DNA of 64,000 bases from Aliihoeflea aestuarii (lineage in GTDB: Bacteria; Pseudomonadota; Alphaproteobacteria; Rhizobiales; Rhizobiaceae). Position 1 is the first letter of the stretch, and every line of letters begins with the position of its first letter. The position numbers were made by a program, and so were the translations under genes. The notes under the pieces were generated by a model. It was not told the DNA's origin. It searched no databases and was given only the letters and a program-made list of their open reading frames with translations. Of this stretch, positions 62,543 through 64,000 are shown piece by piece. Location of the stretch: positions 605,448 to 669,447 of the forward strand of contig NZ_JAAAMK010000002.1 of the NCBI RefSeq assembly GCF_024105665.1, given 5' to 3'.

Positions 62543-63800
62543 CCTGCCACTGAGTTTTTCCTCCATCTGGAGTTAGAGTCCGGCCTCGATTGAAGGACGG
62601 ACAGATGAAGCGGAAGCGGTTTACGGAAGAGCAGATCATCGGGGTTCTGCGCGAGCACGAGGCGGGTGCGAAGGCGACCGATCTGGCCCGCAAGCACGAG
62701 GTGAGCGAGGCGACCCTGTATAACTGGAAGGCGAAGTATGGCGGGATGGCGTGTCCGACGCCGAGCGCCTGAAGGCTCTGGAGGACGAGAATGCAAAGCT
62801 CAAGAAGCTGCTCGCCGACCAGATGCTGGAAGCCTCAGCTTTTCGCGAGCTTCTGTCAAAAAATGGTAGGGCCCGCCGCCAAGCGCGAAGCCGTCGCGCA
62901 TCTTCAGGCCGTGATGGGCCTGTCGGAGCGTCGGTCCTGTTCCTTCGTCGGTGCCGATCGCAAGATGGTCCGCTACCAGTCCTGCCGTCCGCCGGAGACC
63001 GAACTGCGCGGCCGACTACGGGACCTCGCCAATGAGCGTCGGCGCTTCGGCTATCGGCGACTGTTCACCCTGCCGCGGCGGGAAGGCGAGCCATACGGCA
63101 TCAATCGCATATACCGGCAAGAAGAGCCGACGGTTTGCAAGCGCCGGGCGCGACGACGAGCGGTGGGCACACGAGCGCCGATCCTGGTTGAGGCGAGACC
63201 GAACGCACGCTGGTCGCTGGACTTCGTGCACGACCAGTTCGCCTGCGGGCGGCGCTTTCGCGTGCTCAATACTGTCGATGACGTGACGCGCGAGTGCCTG
63301 GCCGCGATCCGGACACATCGATCTCCGGTCGTCGGGTCGCACGTGAGCTGACTGATCTGATCAGCCGTCGCGGCAAGCCAGACATGATCGTTTCCGACCA
63401 CGGCACCGAGTTCACCTTGAACGCCATCCTCGCCTGGTCGAAGGATCACCGTGTGGACTGGCACGACATCGCGCCCGGAAAGCCGATGCAGAATGGCTAT
63501 GTCGAATCCTTCAACGGCCGCATGCGTGACGAGCTGCTAAACGAGAGCCTGTTCTTCGGCATCGACCATGCGCGCAGCGCCATCGCCGAATGGAAGGAAG
63601 ATTTCAACACCGCGAGGCCGCATTCCTCGCTCGGCTACCAGACCCCGGCGCCCTTCGCCGAGATACTCATCGCAACCGGCTCCGACGCTTCGCTCGATGT
63701 GGGCTTCGCGTCTCCACCGGTTGCTCAACCCGCACCTTACGGCGTAACAGAAACGACCGAGGCTCTAAGCGGCACTGGATGACAGTTCAATGGCTGGTCA
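62540..63800 (+). mobile_element. IS3-family insertion sequence (degenerate)
   Basis: The element runs from TGACCTGCCACTGA (left, 62540-62553) to the near-complementary TTCAATGGCTGGTCA (right, 63786-63800), giving terminal TG...CA. It encodes an OrfA/OrfB transposase pair of the IS3 type. No target-site duplication is visible (GCCT on the left, GGCG on the right), so it may be old or rearranged. Size about 1.26 kb is normal. Confidence 0.8.
62605..63782 (+). pseudogene. IS3-family transposase OrfA/OrfB with frameshifts
   Basis: OrfA starts MKRKRFTEEQIIGVLREHEA. A one-base loss near 62748 breaks the frame; the true continuation (VSDAERLKALEDENAKLKKL) lies in the next frame. OrfB has the integrase core with the catalytic residues D (WSLDFVHDQ), D (MIVSDHGTE) and E (GYVESFNGR). 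A second one-base loss near 63310 splits it, and about three residues are missing around RIYRQEEPT. Two frameshifts besides the normal OrfA/OrfB junction make autonomous transposition unlikely. Confidence 0.85.
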
Positions 63801-63843
63801 GGCGATCTGGGTGGAATCCTTACAATTTCCGCACAAAGCAAAA

Positions 63844-63869
63844 AAACCCGCAGCGGGCGCTACGGGTTT
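63844..63869. terminator. Terminator-like hairpin between two mobile elements
   Basis: AAACCCG (63844-63850) pairs with CGGGTTT (63863-63869), with an inner AGC/GCT extension and one mismatch. It lies between the right end of the IS3-family element and the next transposase and is probably a leftover of the pre-insertion locus. Confidence 0.45.
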
Positions 63870-63949
63870 GTCGAGAACGACCCGAGACATAGGTGACGTT
63901 TTGTACCGGACACATGGGTAACACTTTTCGGCTTTGCCGGGAGGTGTTG

Positions 63950-64000
63950 ATGCCGTGGATGGAGTGTTCGGTGATGGAAGAACGTCTACGCTTCGTGGCC
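63950..64000 (+). CDS. IS481-family transposase, start only (cut by window edge)
   Basis: The first 17 codons (MPWMECSVMEERLRFVA) from ATG 63950 match the N-terminus of IS481-type transposases as I recall it, with GGGAGG just upstream. The preceding bases resemble the left end of such an element. The rest lies outside the window. Confidence 0.6.
   Translation, partial: MPWMECSVMEERLRFVA

Overview
The window is 64 kb of GC-rich chromosome-type sequence. It is almost certainly from an alphaproteobacterium of the order Hyphomicrobiales (Rhizobiales). The evidence is the style of the transporters and regulators, an EcfG-type sigma factor next to a NepR-like small protein, a relic of the alphaproteobacterial porin family, and an intergenic palindromic repeat of a kind I associate with rhizobial genomes. 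The genus cannot be fixed from the sequence alone.

Left half (1-34.3 kb): a run of solute-uptake and catabolic modules, each with its own regulator. (a) 0-6.8 kb: a PLP-dependent D-amino-acid-type enzyme, a polar amino-acid ABC transporter, RidA, a zinc deacylase and a LacI regulator. (b) 7-10.8 kb: a thiamine-diphosphate (TPP) decarboxylase-like enzyme, a semialdehyde dehydrogenase and an XRE-cupin regulator, with two tandem operator-like palindromes. (c) 10.9-12.1 kb: HxlR regulator divergent from a glutathione transferase. (d) 12.6-22 kb: AraC regulator divergent from an aldehyde dehydrogenase / LivKHMGF transporter / second aldehyde dehydrogenase operon. It is interrupted by a 42-bp inverted repeat and its LivF has a ~218-residue tail. 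(e) 22-27.6 kb: IclR regulator divergent from a second TPP enzyme plus a DctPQM TRAP transporter. (f) 27.7-34.3 kb: LysR regulator, nitrilase-type amidohydrolase, RraA-like protein and a PotABCD-like ABC transporter. In d, e and f a perfect hairpin follows the binding-protein gene.

Middle (34.7-45 kb): a gene graveyard followed by a molybdoenzyme locus. The graveyard holds a porin pseudogene with an in-frame stop, a C-terminal fragment of an isoquinoline-oxidoreductase-type beta subunit, and a frameshifted xdhC relic. An intact iorA-iorB pair follows, with two short-chain dehydrogenases (one with a Tat signal), a PmtA-like methyltransferase and a divergent OmpR/EnvZ-type two-component system. 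A 17-bp motif (CTGTANNNAATTGTATC) occurs about 200 bp upstream of both iorA and a small secreted-protein gene.

45-54 kb is a general-stress island: a YdeP-like molybdoprotein, a PfpI-like protein, an EcfG-type sigma factor, a NepR-like protein, large catalase, an SDR and a DUF892 ferritin-like protein. Several of these are preceded by GGAAC-N18/19-TT, the recognition pattern of EcfG/RpoE2 sigma factors.

54.5-59.1 kb encodes a type I secretion operon: a tiny Gly/Ser-rich acidic protein without Lys, Arg, His or Cys, a terminator, the ABC exporter, the HlyD adaptor and a 372-residue acidic protein. The two non-transporter proteins share a GFSG(D)N segment near the C terminus. This is the best candidate for an undescribed system. 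The right end carries a DUF899 protein, a TPR/HTH regulator, a beta-propeller gene whose stop codon is supplied by a decayed IS3-family element, and the start of an IS481-like transposase cut by the window edge.
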